Shown here piece by piece: positions 6,752 to 15,916 of a stretch of DNA of 64,000 nucleotides (position 1 is the first letter of the stretch; every line of letters begins with the position of its first letter). The translations under genes and the position numbers were made by a program. Source of the DNA: 2-02-FULL-47-50 sp964479045 (GTDB lineage Bacteria; Pseudomonadota; Gammaproteobacteria; Eutrophobiales; Eutrophobiaceae); assembly GCA_964479045.1 (NCBI GenBank), contig CAYZJI010000006.1, forward strand, positions 98,388 through 162,387, given 5' to 3'. A model generated the notes under the pieces. The model was not told where the DNA came from. It did no database searches and saw nothing but the letters and a program-made list of their open reading frames with translations.

Positions 6752-9319
6752 TCAGGCTGTTTTCATGACTTTGCAGAGAATTTGGGCCAGAGGCAGGGGC
6801 TTACCGAAATAATAACCCTGGATGGCATGACAACCTTTTTCCCTCATGTAGTTGAACTGCTCAACCGTTTCCACGCCTTCTGCCAGGACTTTCAGGCCCA
6901 GTTGCCGCGCAATGGCGATAATCGCCTCACATATAGCAGCATCGCTCGGATTGGTATACAAATCACGCACAAAGGATTTGTCAATTTTGATGATATTGAT
7001 GGGAAACTGCTTGAGATATGCCAGTGAAGAATAGCCGGTGCCAAAATCATCGAGGGACAGTTTCAGTCCGAGGGCGCTTAACTGATTCAGTATTTCCAGG
7101 CTACGGGCCGTTTCCGTCATCATGATCGTTTCGGTAATTTCGATCACCAGTTGTTCCGGGGTGACACCGGTTTCATCCATGATCAGCTTGATGCGATCCA
7201 CGATAGTGTTATCCACAAACTGGCGCGCCGAGAGGTTAATTGAAACGCTGCGAAAATCCGGATTCATCCGGGACATCTCCGCAATATCACGGCAGGCGCG
7301 TCGCAATATCCAGTCACCCACCGGCACAATCAACCCGGTATCTTCCAGTAATGGTACAAACTGATCAGGAGAGACGAGGCCGGTTTCCGAGTCATGCCAG
7401 CGGATCAGTGCTTCATAGCCTGATACTTGCAAGGTTTGTACGTCCACTTGCGGCTGGTAATACAACATAAACTGATCATATTCCACAGCACGCCGCAGCC
7501 GGTTTTCGCGATCCAGTCGCTGCCGGGCCTCTGCATTCATGGTCTGGGTATAGTACTGGTAATTATTGCGGCCCTTGGACTTGGCGTGATACATGGCCGA
7601 ATCTGCATTCTTGACCAGGGATTCTATATCCTCAGCATCATCCGGAAATATGCTGACGCCTATACTCGGGCTGATACTGATCTCTTCGCCGCCGATACTG
7701 AATGATGTATCCAGCAGACTGATGATTTTTTCTGCGACCTTGCCTGCTACGCTGATGTCCTGTATTTCGGGCAATATGATTGTGAATTCATCCCCACCCA
7801 GGCGACACACGGTATCCGTACTGCGTACACACTGTGCAAATCGTACAGCGACATTTTTCAGGAGTTCATCGCCGGCACTGTGCCCGAGTGAATCATTGAT
7901 TTTCTTGAAGCGGTCCAGATCTATGTAAAGCAACCCCAGCAACTTTTGATGACGGCGTGAACGGTCCATGCCCTGTTGCAAACGGTCCATAAACAGGGAA
8001 CGGTTGGGCAGCCCGGTAAGTGTATCGAAATTGGCCATATGCAGCAGTTCTTCTTCGGAACGCTTGCGCTGAGTTATGTCTTCAAACAGCCAGATGACAC
8101 CTTCTGCCCCGGTTTTTTCAGAAATGGATTTTGCTGAAACAGCACACCAGAAGATGGTTCCATTCTTGTGCTTCATCTTCCATTCACCCTGATACGTTTC
8201 ATCATTGGCCAGCAAGTTGACCGCCGCCTCATTGATCGCTTCATGGGTCTGTGTCGATGGATAAAGTATGTCCTTGTTCCGGCCCTCAATCTCTTCACGA
8301 TCGTAACCGAATATTTCCTCGAACTTCCGGTTCACAGCAACGATCTTTTTATCCATGACCTGGGCAATGCCAACCAGCGCATTTTCCAGTATGGCACGCA
8401 TGCGTTTTTCATTACGTTCCAGTGCGGTGTTGGCATTGATCACTTCATTAAACAGGGACTCAAGGCGTTCAGCAGAGCGGTTGAAATCCATGGTCAATTC
8501 CGCAAACTCATCATGTACTTCACGGTTTTCATCCAGGCGGCGTGACATATCACCCCCGGACAAATCATGCATGGCTATCCGCACGTTGTTCAGCGGTGCA
8601 TCGATCCGGTAAATCACCAGTGCTGTGCCGGCCACGATAATTGCGATTACCAGCAGACTCACAATCATGACAATTGCGAGGTTTATAAAACTCAAGTCAC
8701 GAGAAGCTGAGGTCAGCGTATTAATCTTGTCTGCAGTGAGTGTTGATATTCTTTTCAGTGTTGCCGTCAACTCGGCATCTCGCGTGCCGATTTCTGCATT
8801 CATATCAATCAACTCGTCCTGCGTGCAGGATGCATTCGGCCCTTCAGTGGCCGACACTTCCAGGATATTTAGCTTGCATTTTGTCAATGCGAGATCGTGC
8901 GCAAGATAATCCCTGAATTTCTCCACCAGGCCCGGTAACATCGTACGCAGATCCGAAAAGTCCGCATTATGGCGTGTGAGTTGCGCCAGATAACCGGTTA
9001 TCAGCTCTTCCTGACTACCCTGTTCCAGATATGCGCCCAGATCTTCAATCCGGTTTGTCTCCATGAGGTCCTGCCGGAGTTTCTGCTTTTCAGCAAGCTG
9101 ATATTCAAGGTTTCTGAGAATATTGCTGGAGGGAATCAGATTTTCATCAAGCAATTCCTGTTTGGATGAAATAACATCATTGGTGACGAGTGCTGTAATG
9201 GACAGCAGAATAACTGCAGAGGAACAGATGATCGCCCAGTTCTGCAGCAGTTTCCTGATGGAGAGATTATTCAGGAGCCGGGAATTTTTGAGATAACCTG
9301 GAAGATCAATATTATGCAC
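6752..9319 (-). CDS. Membrane PAS-GGDEF-EAL protein (cyclic di-GMP turnover)
   Basis: An 855-residue inner-membrane signalling protein. A transmembrane segment is at ~28-46, a helical periplasmic sensor region at ~50-210, a second membrane segment at ~214-237, HAMP at ~238-290, PAS at ~305-418, GGDEF at ~430-590 and EAL at ~605-850. The signature GGDEF (residues 508-512) is intact, and the EAL domain keeps EAL (YEALIRW) and DDFGTGYSSL. It could therefore both make and degrade cyclic di-GMP, with the direction set by the sensor. It stands alone between the phasin and ppa. The input signal is unknown. Confidence 0.92.
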   Translation of the reverse strand: MHNIDLPGYLKNSRLLNNLSIRKLLQNWAIICSSAVILLSITALVTNDVISSKQELLDENLIPSSNILRNLEYQLAEKQKLRQDLMETNRIEDLGAYLEQGSQEELITGYLAQLTRHNADFSDLRTMLPGLVEKFRDYLAHDLALTKCKLNILEVSATEGPNASCTQDELIDMNAEIGTRDAELTATLKRISTLTADKINTLTSASRDLSFINLAIVMIVSLLVIAIIVAGTALVIYRIDAPLNNVRIAMHDLSGGDMSRRLDENREVHDEFAELTMDFNRSAERLESLFNEVINANTALERNEKRMRAILENALVGIAQVMDKKIVAVNRKFEEIFGYDREEIEGRNKDILYPSTQTHEAINEAAVNLLANDETYQGEWKMKHKNGTIFWCAVSAKSISEKTGAEGVIWLFEDITQRKRSEEELLHMANFDTLTGLPNRSLFMDRLQQGMDRSRRHQKLLGLLYIDLDRFKKINDSLGHSAGDELLKNVAVRFAQCVRSTDTVCRLGGDEFTIILPEIQDISVAGKVAEKIISLLDTSFSIGGEEISISPSIGVSIFPDDAEDIESLVKNADSAMYHAKSKGRNNYQYYTQTMNAEARQRLDRENRLRRAVEYDQFMLYYQPQVDVQTLQVSGYEALIRWHDSETGLVSPDQFVPLLEDTGLIVPVGDWILRRACRDIAEMSRMNPDFRSVSINLSARQFVDNTIVDRIKLIMDETGVTPEQLVIEITETIMMTETARSLEILNQLSALGLKLSLDDFGTGYSSLAYLKQFPINIIKIDKSFVRDLYTNPSDAAICEAIIAIARQLGLKVLAEGVETVEQFNYMREKGCHAIQGYYFGKPLPLAQILCKVMKTA

Positions 9320-9459
9320 AAATCAGCATTCCGTATCCGTGGATCCCATATGGTTGTTGTTATGCGGAAAGTATACTGCAATTATCCCCTTGTTCATCCA
9401 CCGTGGCACTTTAACTTAGAGTAAATCCAGACAAAAACGCCGCAGATCAAGCACTTTTG

Positions 9460-10008
9460 CTAGAAATTCATCTTTTCCGGCGAGGCCTTGTAACGCTCAA
9501 GCGCGCTGCGTATCTCGTTTTTGGCGGCTTCGGCATCGCGCCAGCCGTGTACCTTCACCCATTTATTGGGTTCCAGATCCTTGTAATGCTCGAAAAAATG
9601 AGTGATCTGATCCAGCAGGGCCGGTTGCAGATCCGAGGGAGATTTCACATTACGATGAAATTTTGAAACTTTCGGGATAGGAATGGCGAGTACCTTGCTG
9701 TCATCTCCGGCTTCATCCGTCATATCCAGTACGCCTATTGGATGACAGCGCATCACCGCACCATGAATGATAGGCATGGGCGTGGCAACCAGTACATCCA
9801 CCGGATCACCATCCATCGCCAGTGTGCGCGGGATGTAGCCATAATTGCAAGGATAGACCATGGATGTGTTCAGATAACGATCCACAAACAGTGCGCCAGT
9901 TTCCTTGTCGAGTTCATATTTGACCGGCTCACCGCGTATGGGAATTTCAATGATGACATTGATTTCATCCGGTGGATTACGGCCCGGCCCGACTCTGTCC
10001 AGATTCAT
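9460..10008 (-). CDS. ppa: Inorganic pyrophosphatase (family I)
   Basis: Cytoplasmic enzyme that hydrolyses pyrophosphate to phosphate. Its 182 residues match the prokaryotic soluble family I. The signature DGDPVDVLV, with the metal-binding aspartates, is at about residue 66, after the block YPCNYGYIPRTLAMDGD. It starts 15 bases after acs, so it is likely co-transcribed with it. That makes sense because Acs releases pyrophosphate and Ppa removes it, pulling acetate activation forward. Confidence 0.96.
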   Translation of the reverse strand: MNLDRVGPGRNPPDEINVIIEIPIRGEPVKYELDKETGALFVDRYLNTSMVYPCNYGYIPRTLAMDGDPVDVLVATPMPIIHGAVMRCHPIGVLDMTDEAGDDSKVLAIPIPKVSKFHRNVKSPSDLQPALLDQITHFFEHYKDLEPNKWVKVHGWRDAEAAKNEIRSALERYKASPEKMNF

Positions 10009-10023
10009 GCTGTGCTTACCTGT

Positions 10024-11964
10024 TTATTTGACTGCCCGGTTGCTGATTAAATGATCGACCACGCTCGGATCCGCCAGAGTACTGGTGTCACCCAGACTGT
10101 CAACTTCATTGGCGGCAACCTTGCGTAAAATACGGCGCATGATCTTGCCGGAACGGGTCTTGGGCAGGCCCGGTGCCCATTGAATGATATCCGGTGTGGC
10201 AATTGGTCCGATTTCCTTGCGCACATGTTGCACCAGTGCCTTGCGTAATTCTTCACTGGGTTCCACACCGGCCATGAGCGTGACATAGGCGTAAATGCCC
10301 TGTCCTTTGATCTCATGTGGATAACCGACAACTGCTGCTTCGCACACAGCATCATGCAGTACCAGTGCACTTTCCACTTCTGCTGTACCCATGCGATGGC
10401 CGGATACGTTAATCACATCATCAATGCGGCCGGTAATCCAGTAATAACCATCCTTGTCCCGGCGGGCTCCGTCACCGGTGAAATATTTTCCTGGAAACAT
10501 CTTGAAATAGGTGTCAATAAAACGCTGATGATCGCCATAGACCGTCCGCATTTGTCCCGGCCACGGCCGCTTGATACACAATGCACCTTCGGCTTCACCT
10601 ACGAGTTCTTTACCCTTGTCATCCACGATGCAGGGCTCAACCCCAAAAAACGGCAATGTGGCAGAACCCGCTTTTAGATCAATGGCCCCCGGTAAGGGTG
10701 TGATCAGATGACCCCCGGTTTCGGTCTGCCACCAGGTATCCATGATCGGACACCGGCTTTCGCCGACAACGGTGTAATACCACTCCCAGGCTTCAGGGTT
10801 TATCGGTTCACCCACACTGCCGAGTATACGCAGACTGCGGCGATCATGTTTTGTGACGAATGCATCTCCCTGACCCATCAACGCGCGTATGGCCGTGGGT
10901 GCAGTGTAAAATATATTCACCTTGTGTTTTGCCACCACCTGCCAGAATCGTCCGGCATCCGGCCAGGTTGGCACACCTTCAAACATGACTGAAATCGCGC
11001 CATTACACAACGGACCATAAATAATATACGAATGACCGGTGACCCAGCCAATATCTGCCGTGCACCAGTAAATGTCGCCATCATGATAATCAAACACATA
11101 TTTGTGTGTCATGGCGGCATAAAGCAGATAACCGCCCGTGGTGTGCAGGGCGCCCTTGGGTTTGCCGGTTGAACCGGAGGTATAAAGAATAAACAACGGA
11201 TCTTCCGCATCCATGTCTTCCGGAGGACATTCGGATGCAGCCGTGGCCATTGCTTCGTGATACCAGATATCACGACCGGCATTCCAGGCAATATTGCCGC
11301 CGGTACGCTTCACCACAATCACGCTTTTTACTCCTGGACAGGCTTTCAGTGCCTGATCGGCATTGGCCTTCAATGGTGTGTTACGGCCACCGCGGACACT
11401 TTCATCCGCGGTGATCAGTACGCTGCAGTTGGAATCGATTATACGATCCTTCAATGCTTCCGGTGAGAATCCACCAAATACAATGGAATGCATGGCACCG
11501 ATACGCGTACAGGCCAGCATGGCAACAGCCGCTTCAGGGATCATGGGCATGTATATGGAAACACAATCGCCTTTTTTAACGCCATGGTTTTTCAGCACGT
11601 TGGCAAATTTACAGACATCCGCATGTAACTCGCGGTAAGTGATTTTTTTATCCGTATTGGGGTCATCCCCTTCCCAGATAATGGCGGTCTGATTACCACG
11701 TGTAGCGAGATGACGATCCAGACAATTGTAGGAAATATTCAGTTTGCCGCCGGCAAACCATTTAACATCGACATTTTTGTCGTAGTCCCACTTTAGAACC
11801 TTGTCCCATTTTCTGGACCAGGTAATAAACTTTTCCGCCTGTTCAGCCCAGAAATGATCCGGATCCTTAAGCGAGCGCTGGTACATCTCTTGATACTGTT
11901 TCTTGTTAATATGGGCGTGCCGGGCGGTCGCCTCCGTAACAGGATGGGTTTTAACCTCTGACAT
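10024..11964 (-). CDS. acs: Acetyl-CoA synthetase (AMP-forming)
   Basis: Activates acetate to acetyl-CoA via acetyl-AMP. At 646 residues it is full length. It shows the AMP-binding motif YTSGSTGKPKGALHTTGGYL, the TGDGARRDKDGYYWITGR hinge region, and the C-terminal PKTRSGKIMRRILRK with the lysine that Pat-type enzymes acetylate to switch Acs off. A GAGGAGG ribosome site precedes the ATG. It is followed by ppa. Its product feeds directly into phaA/phaB in the neighbouring locus; a Pat homologue lies at 24713. Confidence 0.97.
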   Translation of the reverse strand: MSEVKTHPVTEATARHAHINKKQYQEMYQRSLKDPDHFWAEQAEKFITWSRKWDKVLKWDYDKNVDVKWFAGGKLNISYNCLDRHLATRGNQTAIIWEGDDPNTDKKITYRELHADVCKFANVLKNHGVKKGDCVSIYMPMIPEAAVAMLACTRIGAMHSIVFGGFSPEALKDRIIDSNCSVLITADESVRGGRNTPLKANADQALKACPGVKSVIVVKRTGGNIAWNAGRDIWYHEAMATAASECPPEDMDAEDPLFILYTSGSTGKPKGALHTTGGYLLYAAMTHKYVFDYHDGDIYWCTADIGWVTGHSYIIYGPLCNGAISVMFEGVPTWPDAGRFWQVVAKHKVNIFYTAPTAIRALMGQGDAFVTKHDRRSLRILGSVGEPINPEAWEWYYTVVGESRCPIMDTWWQTETGGHLITPLPGAIDLKAGSATLPFFGVEPCIVDDKGKELVGEAEGALCIKRPWPGQMRTVYGDHQRFIDTYFKMFPGKYFTGDGARRDKDGYYWITGRIDDVINVSGHRMGTAEVESALVLHDAVCEAAVVGYPHEIKGQGIYAYVTLMAGVEPSEELRKALVQHVRKEIGPIATPDIIQWAPGLPKTRSGKIMRRILRKVAANEVDSLGDTSTLADPSVVDHLISNRAVK

Positions 11965-12079
11965 GGTTTGCCTCCTCAGTCATCTACTCTATAGGCAGTT
12001 TTTAGTAATGACACTTTATACAAAGTGAATATGCTGTTACAACGCAAAAATATCTGTACTCCCTCCCGGCAAGGTATTC

Positions 12080-12817
12080 TCAGGATCCAAATACTTTTTT
12101 CAGTAATTCGGTCGTCCGGGCCGCAGGGTCCTTTCGGATCTGCTTCTCCTCATTTGCCAGTATCCTGAACAGCCCATCAATACTTTTGTTGGTAACATAT
12201 TGATCGATATCCAGTGATTCAGGATCGATAAAGCCGGACGCAATACCCAGCTTGTCCACCATACTTTTGTATCTGGCCGTAACGCCGACCTTGCTGGTGG
12301 ACTTTTGCACGATTGGCAAAATCTTTTCAGCCAGACGTTCACCGCTCTTCTTGCGGAAATACCGGGTGGCCGCATCATCCGGCCCACGCAGGATGTTGCC
12401 GGCCTCTTCAATACTCATGGATTTGATAGCATCGACAAAAATGGCAGTGGTTCCGGGGACGGCCTGTTCAGCTGCGCGGTTCAGGGTCAGTATGAACTCA
12501 TCGGCATATTTATCCTGCTTTACTGCGCGCAGGGCATCCTCCACCTTTTCCAGTGATTCCGGCATGGGAATCCTGACCTTGGGGTTCCGGTAAAATCCAT
12601 CGATACGCCCCAGTTTTTTAATCGCATTCTGGCTGCCCAAGGTCAACGCCTGCTTCAAACCATCAATAATCTCATTATTGGTCAATCCGGAACTGCCAGT
12701 CCCCTTCTCATCACCAAACAGATCAAAAATACCGCTCCAACCGGCATGTGCACATGCAGACATCATAAGTGATGTGATGATCATGCCATGAAAAATTTTG
12801 GTTCTTTTCTGTTTCAT
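12080..12817 (-). CDS. DUF4197 family exported protein
   Basis: A protein of about 245 residues with an N-terminal signal segment (MIITSLMMSACAHA), so periplasmic; an MSAC sequence could also serve as a lipobox. The body matches the DUF4197 family as I recognise it: GLKQALTLGSQNAIKKL, then KVRIPMPESLEKVE and a C-terminal IDQYVTNKSIDGLFRILANEE block. No biochemical role is known. I chose the ATG at 12817; a TTG five codons upstream is possible. It lies directly downstream of the ompA-like gene's terminator, so it must use read-through or a promoter overlapping it. Confidence 0.85.
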   Translation of the reverse strand: MKQKRTKIFHGMIITSLMMSACAHAGWSGIFDLFGDEKGTGSSGLTNNEIIDGLKQALTLGSQNAIKKLGRIDGFYRNPKVRIPMPESLEKVEDALRAVKQDKYADEFILTLNRAAEQAVPGTTAIFVDAIKSMSIEEAGNILRGPDDAATRYFRKKSGERLAEKILPIVQKSTSKVGVTARYKSMVDKLGIASGFIDPESLDIDQYVTNKSIDGLFRILANEEKQIRKDPAARTTELLKKVFGS

Positions 12818-12832
12818 AAATATAAATGCCAA

Positions 12833-12868
12833 GATTAAAAAAAAGGGGCAAGGTTTTATCCTTGCCCC
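12833..12868 (-). terminator. Terminator of the OmpA-like gene
   Basis: GGGGCAAGG and CCTTGCCCC pair around TTTTAT, and on the minus strand the stem runs into an unbroken run of T. It lies 33 bases after the OmpA-like stop and only 15 bases before the DUF4197 start, so it may set the expression ratio of the two genes. Confidence 0.93.
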
Positions 12869-12901
12869 TCTGTCATTTAAACGGAATTAGTGGATCAATG
12901 C

Positions 12902-13681
12902 TTATTTGGCAATAATCTCAACCCGTCTGTTCTGCGCGCGGCCTTCGCGAGTGTCATTGCTGGCAATCGGATGGCTCTCACCCTTGCCCACTGGACTCAG
13001 TCGTGAACTGCTGACTCCTTTGGATGTCAGGTAATCGGCCACAGAACGGGCACGACGTTGTGAAAGCTGAGAGTTGTAGGCATCTGAACCAATGCTGTCC
13101 GTATGTCCTTCAATTGCAATGGAATCAGACGGATTCGCATTGATCGCCGCCACCGCCTGATCCAGTATCGACTTGGCCTGGCTGGTCAGTTGCGCACTGT
13201 CGAAAGCAAAGTGCACATCAGACAAGGTGAGCAATGTGCGCGGGCAACCATCAGTATCCACGACTGTGCCCAGCGGAGTGTCCGGACACTTATCAAGGTA
13301 ATCCGGTACGCCGTCGCCATCACTGTCCAGTTCACAACCCCTGGCATCCACAGCAACGCCTTCCGGTGTAAACGGACACATATCATCCTTGTCACGGACG
13401 CCGTCACCATCCTGGTCATCTGCCCAGAAATGTCCGGCTTGTTCTTCAGCAGCAGGTGCAGGAGCCGGTGCACTGCCGTCACAGAACATGAAACCCAGCA
13501 AGGCACCGCTTGCCAGACCGGCGCCAGCACCGACAACGTTGCCAACCGCCCCGCCTACCCCAAAACCGGTCAGGGACGTACCCCAGATACAGGTGTTACG
13601 GTCTGCTTCCGGCCAGATAGTCGCACACCCCGAAAACAGCAATGCCGCCATCAAGGCCAGTATGATTTTTAGGTTTTTCAT
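12902..13681 (-). CDS. OmpA-family lipoprotein with thrombospondin type 3 repeats
   Basis: About 259 residues. I chose the ATG at 13681, preceded by AAGGAG; the longer frame adds 17 residues with no ribosome site. It begins with a lipoprotein signal (LMAALLFSGC), then a glycine-rich membrane-associated segment, then calcium-binding type 3 repeats (DQDGDGVRDKDDMCP, DSDGDGVPDYLDKCP), and a C-terminal OmpA domain (IEGHTDSIGSDAYN, RRVEIIAK) that should hold peptidoglycan. The likely role is an outer-membrane to cell-wall link. It has its own terminator. Confidence 0.92.
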   Translation of the reverse strand: MKNLKIILALMAALLFSGCATIWPEADRNTCIWGTSLTGFGVGGAVGNVVGAGAGLASGALLGFMFCDGSAPAPAPAAEEQAGHFWADDQDGDGVRDKDDMCPFTPEGVAVDARGCELDSDGDGVPDYLDKCPDTPLGTVVDTDGCPRTLLTLSDVHFAFDSAQLTSQAKSILDQAVAAINANPSDSIAIEGHTDSIGSDAYNSQLSQRRARSVADYLTSKGVSSSRLSPVGKGESHPIASNDTREGRAQNRRVEIIAK

Positions 13682-13851
13682 TTTCAGAGACTCCTTATAT
13701 TTGTTCAACGCCCGGTTGTTATACAAGTCCACATTCTGGGTAATTATAAAATGAGGGCTGCAAAGTTTCAGGTAACTTATGCCATTTTACAGCGGCATTT
13801 ACCGAGAAATCTATCACAAAAGCCCTCTGATAGATGGAATTATAGACGAAA

Positions 13852-15090
13852 TCAGGCCGTTTTCCGCTGCGGATAACGTCGTTTCACGTAATCATCCACG
13901 ATCTGGCGGAATTCTGAAGCGATGTTGTCCCCGCGCAGGGTCAATACCTTTTTGCCATCAATATAAACCGGTGCTGACGGGGCTTCACCCGTCCCCGGCA
14001 GGCTGATGCCAATATCAGCATGTTTGCTCTCTCCGGGTCCATTAACAACACAACCCATTACTGCCAGAGTCATATCCTCAACACCCTCATACTGCTCACG
14101 CCAGATCGGCATCTGACTACGGACATGCGCCTGTATGCTATTCGCCAGTTCCTGAAATACAGTGCTGGTGGTCCGGCCACAACCCGGGCAGGCCGTGACC
14201 AGGGGGGTAAATGAACGCAGTCCCATGGTTTGCAGAATCTCCTGAGCCACAATCACTTCGCGGGCACGATCCCCGCCTGGTTCCGGTGTCAGGGATACCC
14301 GGATCGTATCACCGATACCCTCCTGTAACAGGACACCCATGGCCGCAGTGGAAGCGACGATACCCTTGGAGCCCATGCCGGCCTCGGTCAGGCCGAGATG
14401 CAGGGCATAATCACAACGGGCAGCCAAGTCCCGGTAAACGGAAATCAGCTTCTGTACCCCACTGACCTTGCATGACAAAACGATGTGATCTTGCGGCAGG
14501 CCAATTTCCTGGGCGCGTTCCGCATTGCTGATGGCGGACACGATCAAAGCCTCTTTCATGACATCCTCGGCATCCAGCGGCTCTGGCAATTTGGCATTTT
14601 CGTCCATCATGGTCGTCAGCAATTCCTGATCCAGACTGCCCCAGTTCACACCGATGCGAACCGGTTTTTTGTATTCGATGGCCTTTTCAATCATGGTGGC
14701 AAACTGGCTGTCTTTCTTGCGGCCAAATCCAACATTGCCGGGGTTAATACGATACTTGGCGAGGGCTTCGGCACACTCAGGGTATTTAGTCAGTAACTGA
14801 TGGCCGTTATAGTGAAAATCACCCACGATCGGGACCCGGCAACCCACCTTCTCAAGCATGTCACGGATACGCGCCACCTGGGCTGCGGCTTCCTCGTTAT
14901 TAACGGTGATACGTACCAGTTCTGACCCGGCCGCCGCCAGTTGCTGTATCTGTTTGGCCGTGGCTTCGGCATCCGCCGTATCGGTATTGGTCATGGACTG
15001 CACAACTATCGGGGCCCCGCCACCTATGGTCACGGAGCCTACTTTTACACCAACGGTGTGATGTCTGCGGATGGTATTACTGGTTGACAT
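13852..15090 (-). CDS. ispG: 4-hydroxy-3-methylbut-2-enyl diphosphate synthase (IspG/GcpE)
   Basis: Makes HMBDP from MEcPP in the MEP isoprenoid pathway, using a [4Fe-4S] cluster. The 412 residues fit the bacterial form. The start has the usual GVGSVTIGGGAPIVVQSMTNTDT-type motif (here GVKVGSVTIGGG). The C-terminal cluster cysteines are in CPGCGRTT and VMGCVVNGPGE. It stands alone, divergent from fabA. Its C-terminus, ending KRRYPQRKTA, is normal. Confidence 0.97.
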   Translation of the reverse strand: MSTSNTIRRHHTVGVKVGSVTIGGGAPIVVQSMTNTDTADAEATAKQIQQLAAAGSELVRITVNNEEAAAQVARIRDMLEKVGCRVPIVGDFHYNGHQLLTKYPECAEALAKYRINPGNVGFGRKKDSQFATMIEKAIEYKKPVRIGVNWGSLDQELLTTMMDENAKLPEPLDAEDVMKEALIVSAISNAERAQEIGLPQDHIVLSCKVSGVQKLISVYRDLAARCDYALHLGLTEAGMGSKGIVASTAAMGVLLQEGIGDTIRVSLTPEPGGDRAREVIVAQEILQTMGLRSFTPLVTACPGCGRTTSTVFQELANSIQAHVRSQMPIWREQYEGVEDMTLAVMGCVVNGPGESKHADIGISLPGTGEAPSAPVYIDGKKVLTLRGDNIASEFRQIVDDYVKRRYPQRKTA

Positions 15091-15385
15091 AAGGGCTCAT
15101 ATGGCTGAAATGGCAGTGCAGTCTAGCGGTAACAGGTTTGCAGTCAAGAATCATGTCGCGCTAATATACTTCATATATTCATTAATTTTTAGGCTGCTAG
15201 TCCAAAGTTCGCATTTTCGGTCTGGAAATACTGACCTTCCCATATTACTGATTAAGCCTGAATATCCCGGATTAGTTCACTGCAGATTACGACTATCCAA
15301 GAGGCCGGCCGTATTGCCTGTCCAGGCAGGACTCAGACTGTTATCCAGGGAATTAAATGTGACATGAAGAGAGATATATTAAGAA
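15091..15385. other. Intergenic region between divergent ispG and fabA
   Basis: About 295 bases with no supportable gene. It should hold the promoters of both divergent genes. I see no clear sigma70 consensus pair and no FabR- or FadR-like palindrome that I could defend. An AT-rich stretch around 15165-15190 is the best place for the ispG promoter. Confidence 0.5.
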
Positions 15386-15901
15386 ATGGATAACAGACAC
15401 CAATACAATCTGGAAGAGTTGCTGGCCTGTGCCCGCGGTGAAATGTTTGGTGACGGCAATGCCCAGTTGCCATCCCATCCGATGCTGATGTTTGATCGTA
15501 TCACCTCCATCAGCCGGGATGGTGGGGAGTTTGGCAAGGGCTGCATCACTGCTGAACTGGATATCCGCCCGGATCTCTGGTTTTTTCAGTGTCACTTCAA
15601 AAATGATCCGGTAATGCCGGGTTGTCTGGGTCTGGATGCCATGTGGCAACTGGTGGGATTTTACCTCGGCTGGCTGGGTGCCCCGGGGCGGGGCCGCGCT
15701 CTGGGCTCAGGTGAAGTGAAATTCACAGGACAGGTTACTCCAGCCAATCAAAAAGTAACCTACCACATCAATATCAAGCGGGTTATTCTGCGCAAACTGG
15801 TGATGGGGTTTGCCAATGGCAGCATGGATGTCGACGGCAAAATTATTTATACCGCGAATGATTTACGCGTGGGCCTGTTTAAATCGACTGATGGTTTTTA
15901 G
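15386..15901 (+). CDS. fabA: 3-hydroxydecanoyl-[ACP] dehydratase/isomerase FabA
   Basis: Introduces the double bond of unsaturated fatty acids by dehydrating 3-hydroxydecanoyl-ACP and isomerising the product. It has 171 residues, as in E. coli. His70 and Asp84, the catalytic pair, are present in CHFKNDPVMPGCLGLDAMWQ. It is followed by fabB 15 bases later, the classic FabA-FabB arrangement of Gammaproteobacteria. Confidence 0.97.
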   Translation: MDNRHQYNLEELLACARGEMFGDGNAQLPSHPMLMFDRITSISRDGGEFGKGCITAELDIRPDLWFFQCHFKNDPVMPGCLGLDAMWQLVGFYLGWLGAPGRGRALGSGEVKFTGQVTPANQKVTYHINIKRVILRKLVMGFANGSMDVDGKIIYTANDLRVGLFKSTDGF

Positions 15902-15916
15902 GAGACAAATGGCTTT

